Assembly (NCBI GenBank): GCA_002428445.1
Contig: DIWJ01000019.1
Location: 1 to 64,000 of the forward strand
Direction of reading: 5' to 3'
Length of the DNA: 64,000 bases
Source: Syntrophaceae bacterium UBA6109
GTDB lineage: Bacteria; Desulfobacterota; Syntrophia; Syntrophales; UBA6109
Part shown: one piece after another, positions 8,705 through 16,668 of the stretch
How positions within the stretch are numbered: position 1 is the first letter of the stretch
Layout of the letters: each line of letters opens with the position of its first letter
Made by a program: the position numbers and the translations under genes
The notes under the pieces: generated by a model
What the model saw: only the letters and a program-made list of their open reading frames with translations
What the model was told of the DNA's origin: nothing
Databases searched by the model: none

Positions 8705-9271
8705 ATGCTGTACACAGCGAGCGATCTGAAGAAGGGCCTTCGGATCAAGATCGATAACGAACCCTATATGATCACCGAATTCAATTTTGTGAAGCCCGGG
8801 AAGGGACAGGCCCTGTACCACTGCAAGCTGAAGAACATGATCAACGGCAACCAGTTCACCCGTACGTTCCGTTCGGTCGACAACTTCGAGGCAGCCGATC
8901 TCCAGCATAAGAAGATGCAGTACCTCTATAAGGAAGACGGGAAATACTATTTCATGGACAACGAGAACTACGAGCAGGTTTTCCTGACGGAGGAGCAGAT
9001 GGGGAATGCCAAGAATTTCCTCATTGAGAACATCGAAGCGGAAATTCTCCTCTTTGAAGACCGGCCCATCGACATCAGCCTCCCGAATTTTGTGGATCTC
9101 GTCGTCACCGGCGCCGAACCCTGGGCGCGGGGCGACTCGGTCACGGGCAATACCAAGCCGGTTACACTGGAGACCGGATACAAGATCCTGGTCCCGACCT
9201 TCATTGAAGAAGGGCAGAAGATTCGCGTCGACACCCGCACCGGCGAATATCTGACCCGGGTGAAAGAATAG
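8705..9271 (+). CDS. efp: Translation elongation factor P
   Basis: 188 aa from the ATG at 8705, 6-7 bases after AAAGGAGAAAG; the frame is open to 8636 but that extension has no homology. Three beta-barrel domains as in all EF-P. Domain I contains VKPGKGQA with the modifiable lysine at K33 (K34 in E. coli). The PGKGQ loop is of the lysylated type, not the arginine (rhamnosylated) type. EF-P binds between the P and E sites and rescues ribosomes stalled on consecutive prolines. The gene is flanked by the enzymes that make and attach beta-lysine, which fixes the modification type. C-terminus TRTGEYLTRVKE is canonical. Confidence 0.97.
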   Translation: MLYTASDLKKGLRIKIDNEPYMITEFNFVKPGKGQALYHCKLKNMINGNQFTRTFRSVDNFEAADLQHKKMQYLYKEDGKYYFMDNENYEQVFLTEEQMGNAKNFLIENIEAEILLFEDRPIDISLPNFVDLVVTGAEPWARGDSVTGNTKPVTLETGYKILVPTFIEEGQKIRVDTRTGEYLTRVKE

Positions 9272-9279
9272 ACGTCTTC

Positions 9280-10200
9280 ATGAACGACTGGCGGGCGGCC
9301 CGGAAAACGACAACCCTGCAAAAACGGGCCCTGATGATTGAGGCGATCCGCCGCTTCTTTACCCGGCGCGGATATCTGGAAGTTGAAACCCCCAACCGCA
9401 TTCCCGCCCCCGCGCCGGAGCATCATGTCGATGCCGTCGCCAGCGGCAACTGGTACCTCCACACATCTCCTGAACTCGCCATGAAACGCCTGCTGGCAGC
9501 CGGATTCCCGCCGCTGTTTCAGATCTGCAAGTGCTACCGCGATGCCGAGCGGGGGGATCGTCATCTTCCCGAATTTACGATGCTGGAATGGTATCGTCCA
9601 GGCGCCGATTACCGATATCTCATGACGGAATGCGAGGAGTTGATCTGCTTTGTGGCAGCGGAACTCGGCCTCGGGCTCCCCATCCCATATCGGGACGAAA
9701 CCATCGATCTGAGGCGGCCCTGGCCCGTTCTGACCGTCCGGGAGGCCTTCGCCCGATTTGCATCGCTGTCCCTCGACGAGGCGCTTCGCAGGGACGTTTT
9801 TGACGAGACGCTTGCCCTGGATATCGAGCCGCATCTGAACGGAAACCGTCCGTTGTTTCTTTGCGACTATCCCCTTGCTTTCGGTTCTCTCGCCCGCGCC
9901 AAGGCGGATGATCCCTCCGTGGCGGAACGCTTCGAACTCTATCTGGGCGGGCTGGAGATCGCCAACGCCTTTTCCGAACTCGTCGATGCCCAGGAGCAGC
10001 GACAGCGATTTGCGGAGGCAAACGACTTTCGCGTGCGCATGAGCCGGAAGGCCTACCCCCTTCCCGAACCCTTCCTGCATGCGCTCGCCGATATGCCCCC
10101 TTCGGCCGGCATCGCCCTGGGTGTCGACAGGCTCGCCATGATCTTCACGGATGCCCGTTCCATCGATGAGGTGGTGTGTTTTGTCCCCGAAGACCTATAG
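9280..10200 (+). CDS. epmA: EF-P--(R)-beta-lysine ligase EpmA (GenX/PoxA)
   Basis: 306 aa. Paralogue of the catalytic domain of class II lysyl-tRNA synthetase, without the anticodon-binding domain. Motif 2 region FQICKCYRDAERGDRHLPEFTMLEWY and motif 3 GIALGVDRLAMI are intact. It activates beta-lysine with ATP and attaches it to the conserved EF-P lysine. It starts 8 bases after the efp stop with only a weak ribosome site, so translation is probably coupled to efp. Length and motifs are like E. coli EpmA (325 aa). Last gene of epmB-efp-epmA. Confidence 0.95.
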   Translation: MNDWRAARKTTTLQKRALMIEAIRRFFTRRGYLEVETPNRIPAPAPEHHVDAVASGNWYLHTSPELAMKRLLAAGFPPLFQICKCYRDAERGDRHLPEFTMLEWYRPGADYRYLMTECEELICFVAAELGLGLPIPYRDETIDLRRPWPVLTVREAFARFASLSLDEALRRDVFDETLALDIEPHLNGNRPLFLCDYPLAFGSLARAKADDPSVAERFELYLGGLEIANAFSELVDAQEQRQRFAEANDFRVRMSRKAYPLPEPFLHALADMPPSAGIALGVDRLAMIFTDARSIDEVVCFVPEDL

Positions 10201-10214
10201 TTTCAAACGTCGTA

Positions 10215-10243
10215 TTGACAAGCTCCGGTTTTTCCTTTAGAGG
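10215..10243 (+). promoter_or_regulatory. Possible sigma-70 promoter for the tol operon
   Basis: TTGACA at 10215-10220 is followed after 17 bp by TAGAGG at 10238-10243, a poor -10. The site lies 15 bases past the epmA stop and 55 bases before tolQ. A perfect -35 with a weak -10 makes this only a candidate. Confidence 0.35.
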
Positions 10244-10297
10244 TAAGTCCTCCAAAAAACGGGGCAAAAGGCAAGTCCGCCGAAGGAGGTTTCGTTC

Positions 10298-11032
10298 ATG
10301 GCCGCAGTGGAGTTGGGAGGAAATTTTCACGGGAGTCTTCTGAACATGATTCTCGAGGCGGGGGGCGTCGTCCAGTTTGTCCTCCTCGTCCTCCTGATCT
10401 TCTCCATCGTGTCCTGGGCCATCATCTTCATGAAATACCTGACCTTCCGGAAGGTGTCCAAGGAGAATGACCTTTTCCTGACCGCTTACACGAAAAGTTC
10501 GAAGCTCTCCGAGGTTTTCAATGAAGCGAAGAAATTCCGATACTCCAACGTAGCCGAGGTGTTTCGCTCGGCCTACACGGAACTGGTCAAGATCACCAAA
10601 GCGCTCAAGGGATCGACGGCGCCGAAGGAATCCGAGGATGCCGGATCGATTTCCATGGAGATGAAAGGGATCGACAACGTGGAGAGGGCCATGGGACGCG
10701 CGGCCGGCTCCGAAACGACGAAACTGGAGAGCGCGCTGGCTTTTCTGGCTACGACGGGAAGCGCTTCCCCTTTCATCGGGCTGTTCGGGACGGTGTGGGG
10801 CATCATGGACACCTTCAAGGGGATCGGCGCCCGCGGATCGGCTACATTGGCCGTCGTAGCGCCGGGCATCTCCGAGGCGCTGATTGCGACGGCGGCAGGT
10901 CTGGCGGCGGCCATACCGGCCGTCATTTTTTATAATTACTATTTGCAGCGCATCCGCAACATGACGCTGCAGATGGACAGCTTCGCGGCCGAACTGCTCA
11001 ACATCATCGAACGCAGTTACGTCAAACGCTGA
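10298..11032 (+). CDS. tolQ: TolQ proton-channel protein (MotA/TolQ/ExbB family)
   Basis: 244 aa. Three membrane segments: about 22-45 (VVQFVLLVLLIFSIVSWAII), and two in the C-terminal half within the conserved block LAFLATTGSASPFIGLFGTVWGIM... and ALIATAAGLAAAIPAVIFYNYY. TolQ forms the inner-membrane ring around TolR and couples proton flow to the Tol-Pal system, which constricts the outer membrane at division. Start after AAGGAGG (8 bases). The long cytoplasmic loop between helices 1 and 2 is as expected. The tolR/tolA/tolB/pal context separates it from ExbB. Confidence 0.93.
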   Translation: MAAVELGGNFHGSLLNMILEAGGVVQFVLLVLLIFSIVSWAIIFMKYLTFRKVSKENDLFLTAYTKSSKLSEVFNEAKKFRYSNVAEVFRSAYTELVKITKALKGSTAPKESEDAGSISMEMKGIDNVERAMGRAAGSETTKLESALAFLATTGSASPFIGLFGTVWGIMDTFKGIGARGSATLAVVAPGISEALIATAAGLAAAIPAVIFYNYYLQRIRNMTLQMDSFAAELLNIIERSYVKR

Positions 11033-11066
11033 ACCGAGGCCCGGAAGATTTTTTGCGGGATTTGCG

Positions 11067-11492
11067 ATGAGATATTCTCGTAGACGAAATTCCAACGGCG
11101 ATAAACCCCTGTCGGAGATCAACGTCACTCCTCTCGTGGATGTCATTCTCGTCCTCTTGATCATCTTCATGGTGACGGCGCCGATGCTGCAGATGGGAAT
11201 TGATGTAAATCTTCCCAAGGTGCGGTCGAAAAGTATCGACGTGTCGGAGGAGAAACTCGTTCTCACCATCAATGCCTCCCGCGACATCTACATCAACAAG
11301 GCCAAGACCGGCCTGGCCGACCTGAGCGGAAAATTGGAGAGCATCTTCGCCTCCCGGATCGACCGGGAGGTCTTCATGCGGGCAGACAAGACCGTGCCTT
11401 ACGGCTTCGTCGTCGAAGTCATGGCGGAAGTCCGAAAGGCCGGCGTCGACCGCCTGGGGATGATCACGGAATCCCCCGAGGCATCCCGATGA
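11067..11492 (+). CDS. tolR: TolR (ExbD/TolR family)
   Basis: 141 aa. Single membrane segment in the motif INVTPLVDVILVLLIIFMVT, with the proton-carrying Asp in PLVDV, followed by a periplasmic domain that ends at GVDRLGMITESPEASR. It partners TolQ in using the proton gradient. The stop overlaps the next start by 4 bases (11489-11492), showing translational coupling. The ribosome site is weak, so it too may depend on translation of tolQ. Confidence 0.93.
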   Translation: MRYSRRRNSNGDKPLSEINVTPLVDVILVLLIIFMVTAPMLQMGIDVNLPKVRSKSIDVSEEKLVLTINASRDIYINKAKTGLADLSGKLESIFASRIDREVFMRADKTVPYGFVVEVMAEVRKAGVDRLGMITESPEASR

Positions 11493-12238
11493 CGGGCTCC
11501 ATGAGCATCGGAGCGCGGAATGACGGGGGACTCCGTCTTCGCGGGATGCTGGTGATTTCCGTCCTCCTTCACACCCTGATGCTTTCCATTCTCCTTGCCA
11601 TGCCGATGATTCCATCCCCGAAACTGACGTTCGGACCTACGTATTCCGTTCAGCTGGTGAGTTCCCCCGATGTATTTCGCCCGGACCGCAGCGCGGCATC
11701 CCTGGCAAGGGAAATCGGAGGCGTGGCCCGCGAAAAACCCGTCCTCTTGAAAAACCGCATGGAATCGCCGCCCCCCATCAAGACCATCGAGATCCGGAAA
11801 GAACGTACCGAGGAAGTGGAAAAGGCCATCGAAAAACTCCGGAAAAAAGTTGCCGCTTCGTCCACCGCGCCTGCCCCTGCCGACAAACCGCAAACCCAGA
11901 GGGATGTCCCGGCCTCCGCGGCTGCTGCCAGGCAGGGCGATGTCGACGTCAAGATGCAGGCCTACTATGCTGCGTTATGGGCCAGGATCAAGGGACAGTG
12001 GGCGCTCCCCAAGGGTATCCTGCCCGGCGATAATCTGGAGGCCGTCCTCCATGCGAGGATTCTCGGGAACGGGACGTTGAAGGAAGCGGAATTCGAGAAG
12101 CGTTCGGGGAACCGCTTCTTCGACGAGTCCGCCCTCAAGGCGATCAGAAAAGCGGCGCCCTTTCCGCCCCTGCCGGAATGGGTGCGGGAAGGAAGCATCG
12201 AAGTCGGCATACGTTTCCACTCTCTGGAGGCGCGGTAG
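11489..12238 (+). CDS. TolA-like/TonB C-terminal energy transducer
   Basis: 249 aa. One N-terminal membrane anchor (about 20-40, GMLVISVLLHTLMLSILLAM) preceded by a basic cytoplasmic tail. Then a proline/charged linker with a Glu-Lys helical stretch (ERTEEVEKAIEKLRKK, about 112-127). The C-terminal TonB/TolA domain (about 158-249) has WARIKGQWALPKG, GNRFFDESALKAI and the ending EVGIRFHS. It should carry the TolQR-generated motion across the periplasm to TolB/Pal. The linker is far shorter than E. coli TolA's 200-residue helix, as is common outside enterics. A PPP run (SPPPIKT) is a predicted EF-P-dependent site. Position in the operon supports the TolA role rather than TonB. Confidence 0.85.
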   Translation: MTGSMSIGARNDGGLRLRGMLVISVLLHTLMLSILLAMPMIPSPKLTFGPTYSVQLVSSPDVFRPDRSAASLAREIGGVAREKPVLLKNRMESPPPIKTIEIRKERTEEVEKAIEKLRKKVAASSTAPAPADKPQTQRDVPASAAAARQGDVDVKMQAYYAALWARIKGQWALPKGILPGDNLEAVLHARILGNGTLKEAEFEKRSGNRFFDESALKAIRKAAPFPPLPEWVREGSIEVGIRFHSLEAR

Positions 12239-12330
12239 CAGGCTGGTGAATCCGACAGCGAGCGCGGCCCCGGCGGCGGCGCCGCGGGGCAAGGGAGCGA
12301 GTGAAGAATGAACTCCGTTCCCTAGGGATC

Positions 12331-12358
12331 GCAGATCTCCGATGTATCGGAGATCTGC
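12331..12358. repeat. Perfect 13-bp inverted repeat
   Basis: GCAGATCTCCGAT and its exact reverse complement are separated by GT only. There is no T-run, so it is not a standard terminator. It could stabilise the upstream tolQRA mRNA end or bind a protein. Confidence 0.75.
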
Positions 12359-12396
12359 CAAAAAGCCCGTCTGCGGCGTTTCCCTCATCCTTCGCC

Positions 12397-12457
12397 GTTC
12401 GACCCTTCGACAGGCTCAGGGCAGGCTAAGGAGTTTGTCATGGTGAGCTTGTCGAAC
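12397..12457. repeat. REP-like palindromic intergenic element
   Basis: The left arm GTTCGACCCTTCGACAGGCTCAGG (12397-12420) and right arm CATGGTGAGCTTGTCGAAC (12439-12457) form an imperfect palindrome around TTCGACARGCTCA. This CTTCGACAAGCTCAGG-type sequence is familiar to me as a dispersed intergenic repeat in many bacterial genomes, but a genome-wide count is not possible here. Confidence 0.55.
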
Positions 12458-12555
12458 CATCGGGTGCCTTGCATCCGGGCATTTTTGACCAGCCCGCAAG
12501 ATACGTTTGTCTTGGCGCGTAACAGGATGGTGAAGAAAGGATTGGATCCATTTCT

Positions 12556-13872
12556 ATGATGCGACGTGCATGCCTGGCGGTTTCCTTCTTTCTATTCGGT
12601 CTGGCGATTCTTCTTGCCGGATCGGCGGAGGCGAAGGTCTATATCGACATCGATTCGCCGACATTCCAGAAATTTCCCATCGCCGTAACGGATTTTATCG
12701 CCCTTGGGGGCAGCGGCGATCCCGAGATCTCCGCATGGTTTGCCGCCGAAATGAGCCGCTATCTCCAGATGACAGGCTTCTTCAGCCTTATCGACAGGAA
12801 GGCCTTTCTCGAGGATCCGAGTTCAGCGGGCATCACCGCGGAGAAGATTCGTTTCGACGACTGGACGGCGATTGGAGCGGATTACCTGGTCAAGGGAGGT
12901 TTTCAGGAAAAGCAGGGGAATATGATCGCCGAATTCCGGCTCTTTGATGCCGTCAGGGGAGAGATGCTGGTCGGAAAGAGGTACACGGGCAAGGCCGGCG
13001 ATCGCCTCTCCATGGTGCACAGTTTCCTGGATGAAATCCTCCTGGCTCTGACGGGCGAACGAAGCCCGCTGGATACCAAGATCGCCTTCGTGATGAAAAA
13101 AGGAAAAGAATCGGATATCTACACTGTGAACTTTGACGGGACGGGATTGACGCGCCTGACGAATGAACGGGCCATCGTCATGTTGCCGCGATGGTCCCCC
13201 GACGGCCGATCCATCGCCTTTACGTCCTATCGCGAAGGGAATCCCGATCTGTACATCTACGGCTTCGACAAAAGGGAAATCCGCAGAATCACGAAATTCA
13301 AGGGATTGAACCTTTGCGGTTGCTGGTCTCCCGACGGCGGCAAACTGCTCTTCACTCTCAGCTATGTGGGCAACGAGGAAATCTATGTCATCGAACTGGG
13401 GTCGGGGCGCCTGAAACGCCTGACGCACAATTTCGATATCGATGTTTCGCCGGTCTGGTCGCCGGACGGCGCCAGGATCGCATTTGTCTCGAACCGCTCG
13501 GGCTCCCCGCAGATCTATCTGATGGATGCCGAGGGAAACAATCCGGCCCGGCTTACCCACGACGGGAACTACAATACCTCTCCCGCCTGGTCTCCCCGCG
13601 GCAGGAAGATCGCCTTTGACGGTTCCGTCGACAGGCATTTCCAGATCTTTACGATCAACGAGGATGGTACGAATCTGAGCCAGCTCACCGCCGGCATGGA
13701 GGAATGTGAATCTCCCTCCTGGTCACCGGACGGGCGCTATATCGCCTTCAGCATGAGGCGCGGCGACAGGATCAGGATCTGCGTCATGAACGCCAACGGG
13801 TCCAATATCCGCGTTCTGTACGAAGGGTTCGACAGCGGCATTTCACCGGCGTGGTCGCCGCGGCTGAGGTAG
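12556..13872 (+). CDS. tolB: TolB periplasmic beta-propeller
   Basis: 438 aa. Signal peptide about 1-27 (ending AEA-K). N-terminal TolB domain about 28-165. A six-bladed PD40 propeller (about 175-438) shows the repeated WSPDG/WSPRG blade motif six times (RWSPDGRSIAF, CWSPDGGKLLF, VWSPDGARIAF, AWSPRGRKIAF, SWSPDGRYIAF, AWSPRLR). TolB binds Pal and, in the energised state, TolA. Two consecutive ATGs (12556, 12559) have only a weak AAAGGA upstream. Separated from tolA by a 317-bp repeat-containing spacer. Confidence 0.95.
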   Translation: MMRRACLAVSFFLFGLAILLAGSAEAKVYIDIDSPTFQKFPIAVTDFIALGGSGDPEISAWFAAEMSRYLQMTGFFSLIDRKAFLEDPSSAGITAEKIRFDDWTAIGADYLVKGGFQEKQGNMIAEFRLFDAVRGEMLVGKRYTGKAGDRLSMVHSFLDEILLALTGERSPLDTKIAFVMKKGKESDIYTVNFDGTGLTRLTNERAIVMLPRWSPDGRSIAFTSYREGNPDLYIYGFDKREIRRITKFKGLNLCGCWSPDGGKLLFTLSYVGNEEIYVIELGSGRLKRLTHNFDIDVSPVWSPDGARIAFVSNRSGSPQIYLMDAEGNNPARLTHDGNYNTSPAWSPRGRKIAFDGSVDRHFQIFTINEDGTNLSQLTAGMEECESPSWSPDGRYIAFSMRRGDRIRICVMNANGSNIRVLYEGFDSGISPAWSPRLR

Positions 13873-13943
13873 AAAGGATGACGGTTCCATTGTGCCTGCG
13901 GAGAAGACCAGTGTACCGTTCAAGGGCCGGGCCTATTTTTTGA

Positions 13944-14016
13944 TTGACCTGCGGCGGGGGTTTGTGGTTTATTACAAACGTTGCTTGCGTAAGCGAACGC
14001 TAACGTTTTTTTAGCG
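13944..14016 (+). promoter_or_regulatory. Candidate promoter and structured leader of pal
   Basis: TTGACC (13944-13949) and TTTATT (13968-13973), 18 bp apart, form a plausible sigma-70 promoter. Just downstream, the leader holds CGTTGCTT/AAGC-G-AACG around a GCGT loop (about 13979-13998) and CGCTAA/TTAGCG (13998-14016, 7-nt loop). These overlap slightly, so they could be alternative structures. The promoter would let pal be expressed independently of tolB. Confidence 0.5.
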
Positions 14017-14054
14017 CAACGACTGCAGTTGTGCGGGAGAAAGGAGAAGGAAGA

Positions 14055-14717
14055 ATGAGAAGGAACTTGACCATGTTCGGAATTGTCGCGTTGGTTCTTT
14101 GCTTCGGCCTGGTTTTTGTGACAGGGTGCGCCAAGAAGTCCGTCGTGAAGGAGGGAGCTGCCATATCCCAGGCCGACGATGCGAAGGCGAAGGCGGCCGC
14201 CGATGAGGCAGCCAGGTTGAAGGCTCAGCAGGAGCGGGAAGCGCGTGAGAAGGCCGAGCGTGAGAAGGCCCTCTGGGAGAAGGCGGAACGGGAACGACTG
14301 GCGAAAGAAAGGGCAGCCGCCGAGGAAGCCAGGAAACTGGCCGCCAAAGAGGCAGCGCGCGCGAAGATGGCCGCCCCTGAACTGATGGACATTCGCTTCG
14401 ACTTCGACAAGTATAACCTTCGTCCGGCGGATCGCGACATCCTGAAGCGGCACGCAGAGTGGCTGCTCAAGAACGCCGGGTTCGCAATCGCCATTGAGGG
14501 ACATTGCGACGAGCGCGGCACTGCGGAATACAACATGGCCCTGGGTCAGAGAAGGGCGGAAGCAGCGAAGAAATTCCTCCAGGATTCAGGCGTGACGGAA
14601 GCGCGGATCAAGACGATCAGCTACGGCAAGGAACTGCCGCTGGATCCGGGTCACAATGAAGATGCGTGGGCGAAGAACAGGCGAGCTCATTTCGTCGTAA
14701 CGCCGCTCAGCAAGTAA
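14055..14717 (+). CDS. pal: Peptidoglycan-associated lipoprotein Pal
   Basis: 220 aa, start 14055 after AAGGAGAAGGAAGA. Lipoprotein signal with lipobox FVTGC (acylated Cys about 25). Then a highly charged Ala/Lys/Glu helix (about 40-112, repeated AEREKA-like units), followed by an OmpA-like domain (about 115-220) with FDFDKYNLRP and EGHCDERGTAEYN, where the Asp and the later Arg bind meso-diaminopimelate. The long helical linker between lipid anchor and OmpA domain is much longer than in E. coli Pal (173 aa) and may span a wider periplasm. Works with TolB. Confidence 0.95.
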   Translation: MRRNLTMFGIVALVLCFGLVFVTGCAKKSVVKEGAAISQADDAKAKAAADEAARLKAQQEREAREKAEREKALWEKAERERLAKERAAAEEARKLAAKEAARAKMAAPELMDIRFDFDKYNLRPADRDILKRHAEWLLKNAGFAIAIEGHCDERGTAEYNMALGQRRAEAAKKFLQDSGVTEARIKTISYGKELPLDPGHNEDAWAKNRRAHFVVTPLSK

Positions 14718-14826
14718 ATAACAGTCTTCCGCGATTCGTGACAGATCGATCGGGAAGCAATTGCGGATCAAGGTCTCTCCGCCGGACAGAAGACGGAAGA
14801 TCTGGGTGGTGCGGTTTCGATCAAAG

Positions 14827-14867
14827 GCTCCGCTGGGCGAAATGCAGGCTCAGCGGAGCTCCTTTTT
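14827..14867 (+). terminator. Intrinsic terminator or attenuator between pal and cpoB
   Basis: GCTCCGCTG (14827-14835) and CAGCGGAGC (14851-14859) form a 9-bp stem, followed by TCC and five T. It lies 110 bases past the pal stop and 41 bases before the cpoB start. Partial read-through would give less CpoB than Pal. Confidence 0.6.
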
Positions 14868-14907
14868 CCGGGCGGCGGCCGGCCAGCTCGAGAAAGGGGA
14901 GGAGATT

Positions 14908-15795
14908 ATGAGGTTCGGGAAGCCTTTTGCGGCTTTGCTGCTTGCATTTGTCGCTACAACCGTGCTGTTCGGCTGTGCGACGACTGATGATCTGAGATTT
15001 CTTCGCCGGGACCTGGACCAGAAAATCGCGGCGGTCGATGAAAAGGTCGCAGCCGTTGAGCCGAAAATCCAGGCGGTGAAGGACGAAGGCGATCTCCTCC
15101 GCAGGGACGTGCAGGCGAACCGCGATGCCGTCGCGCTTGCGCGGAAGAATCAGGCCAACGCGGGTGCCGACATCGGTGATCTCCGGGACGCGATCCAGCA
15201 GGTGCGGGGCGGCATCGACGGACTCCGTAAAGAGCTTTCCAATTCCACGGTGCAGACCAAGAAAAAGGACGACGAACTGAAGGATCTGAGGGAAAAGCTG
15301 GACAGCCTTTCCTTCAAGGTCAGCTTTCTGGAGAATTACATCGGCATCGGCAAGAAGGAGGAACCGGCCGAACCGCAGGAAAAGGGCCTGGCCCCGTCCG
15401 GTGCAAAAGACAAGCCCAAAACGGACAAGGAATCTCTCTATGCGGCGGCCTACGAAGTCTTCAAAGAGGCGAAGTACGACAAGGCGCGCATGGATTTTCA
15501 GGCTTTCCTGAAACAGTATCCGGATACCGAACTCTCCGACAACGCCCAGTTCTGGATCGGAGAGTGCTATTACTTTGAGAACAAATTTGAGAAAGCGATC
15601 CTCGAATACGAGAAGGTCGTGAAGAGTTACCCGGAGGGGGACAAGGTCCCATACGCGCTGCTCAAGCAGGGCCTGTCATTCCAGAAACTGGGGGACAAAT
15701 CGAGCGCCCGCCTGATTCTTCAGCAGGTCATCAAAGACTTTCCGAACACCAATCAGGCGAGGATCGCACGATCCAAGCTGGTCGAAATCAAGTAG
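14908..15795 (+). CDS. cpoB: Tol-Pal system protein YbgF/CpoB
   Basis: 295 aa from the ATG at 14908, directly after AGGGGAGGAGATT; upstream in-frame codons are not used. Lipobox LFGC near residue 22 suggests a lipoprotein, unlike soluble E. coli CpoB. An N-terminal coiled coil (about 30-155, DLRFLRRDLDQKIAAV..., trimerising in the family) is followed by a linker and three TPR-like repeats (about 175-295: LYAAAYEVFKEAKYDKA, NAQFWIGECYYFENKFEKAI, YALLKQGLSFQKLGDKSSA). CpoB coordinates peptidoglycan synthesis with outer-membrane constriction through TolA and PBP1B. Last gene of the tol-pal cluster. Confidence 0.92.
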   Translation: MRFGKPFAALLLAFVATTVLFGCATTDDLRFLRRDLDQKIAAVDEKVAAVEPKIQAVKDEGDLLRRDVQANRDAVALARKNQANAGADIGDLRDAIQQVRGGIDGLRKELSNSTVQTKKKDDELKDLREKLDSLSFKVSFLENYIGIGKKEEPAEPQEKGLAPSGAKDKPKTDKESLYAAAYEVFKEAKYDKARMDFQAFLKQYPDTELSDNAQFWIGECYYFENKFEKAILEYEKVVKSYPEGDKVPYALLKQGLSFQKLGDKSSARLILQQVIKDFPNTNQARIARSKLVEIK

Positions 15796-15825
15796 TCCCC
15801 GGCCGTTTCCCACGCAGGCCTTTTC

Positions 15826-16668
15826 CTACTCAAGGGGAAACACAGGGACGCCCTCGGGCGATCCGAGATCGAACAGGTCCGCATCGGCATCCGCCCCGGG
15901 GCTGAGTCTCGGATCGCTGTAACGGATGGCGATCTTGACGCCGCCGTAAGCGTTCACCATCAGTTGGATCCGTTTCGGGATCGTCCTGCCGTCGATACTC
16001 TGAAAGTCCTCAAACTCCGCTTCGTACAGAATTTCGTCCAGGGCCCCGAAGACCTCGATCTTTCGCAGGCGATCCTGTCGGGGATCGATCAGCAACGATT
16101 GCCTCCTGCGTCCTTCGGACGAAATGTCGACGCGGTAGAGATCTCCCTCTGCGGAGGACTTCAAGACCACTTGCGGGCCGCCGACCTCCGGGCGGGAACC
16201 CGTCAAGACCCGAACCAGGTCGTAAACGGATATGGCGATCGGGAAAAAACGCGAGAGCCGTTCCGCCGTGGCGGGGCCGCGGTAGAATTTGCCTTCGAAG
16301 GGGTAGTATGCCTTCAACGTCCCCCGGTAGATCGACAGAAAAAAATCGGGAGGGCCGATGATCGGCAGCGATTCCATCCGGAACGAATCCGGTTTTCCGA
16401 TGATAAGGACAGCCTTCATGGGGGACCGTTCGCGGGCGGTGCGGACGTCGATGGTTGCGGATGTTTTCAGGACAAAAGCGTGCGTCCCCAGGTGGTCGAT
16501 CCGCGAGAGCGCCTCCAGGGGGGATCGGTACGGGAGGATTTCCCCTTTTTCGACACCGGTGGCGGCGCAGCCGCTTAAAAGCAGGAGCAGCAGGAAGGAT
16601 AGAAGCAGCCGCCCCCCCCGGTCCCCAAGGCTTCTTCTCTTCCACGCCTCTGCAGGGGGAGAATTCAT
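15826..16668 (-). CDS. LolB/LolA-fold outer-membrane lipoprotein (DUF4292-like)
   Basis: 280 aa. A basic N-terminus and hydrophobic stretch lead into lipobox LLSGC (acylated Cys about 34). The mature protein is beta-rich with the FRMESLPIIGPPDFFLSIY, LLIDPRQDRLRKIEVF and DGRTIPKRIQL segments expected of a LolA/LolB-like barrel that holds lipid or lipoprotein tails. It may be a lipoprotein-sorting or lipid-transfer protein; this is from fold-type motifs only. The start overlaps the stop of the upstream TPR gene by 4 bases, so it is translated with it. Last gene of the ctpA operon; convergent with cpoB, 30 bases apart. Confidence 0.75.
   Translation of the reverse strand: MNSPPAEAWKRRSLGDRGGRLLLSFLLLLLLSGCAATGVEKGEILPYRSPLEALSRIDHLGTHAFVLKTSATIDVRTARERSPMKAVLIIGKPDSFRMESLPIIGPPDFFLSIYRGTLKAYYPFEGKFYRGPATAERLSRFFPIAISVYDLVRVLTGSRPEVGGPQVVLKSSAEGDLYRVDISSEGRRRQSLLIDPRQDRLRKIEVFGALDEILYEAEFEDFQSIDGRTIPKRIQLMVNAYGGVKIAIRYSDPRLSPGADADADLFDLGSPEGVPVFPLE

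Larger units (their letters stand above)
12239..12555. other. 317-bp tolA-tolB spacer with structured repeats and no gene
   Basis: The gap holds, in order, a very GC-rich inverted repeat near 12267-12292, a perfect 13-bp hairpin at 12331-12358, and a REP-like element at 12397-12457. There is no convincing coding signal. Such a long, structured spacer inside a tol operon suggests an insertion of an intergenic repeat and possible uncoupling of tolB from tolQRA. Confidence 0.6.

Noticed and set aside
8968..10080. 370-codon minus-strand frame
   Set aside because: Shadow of efp and epmA; no ribosome site and no recognisable protein.
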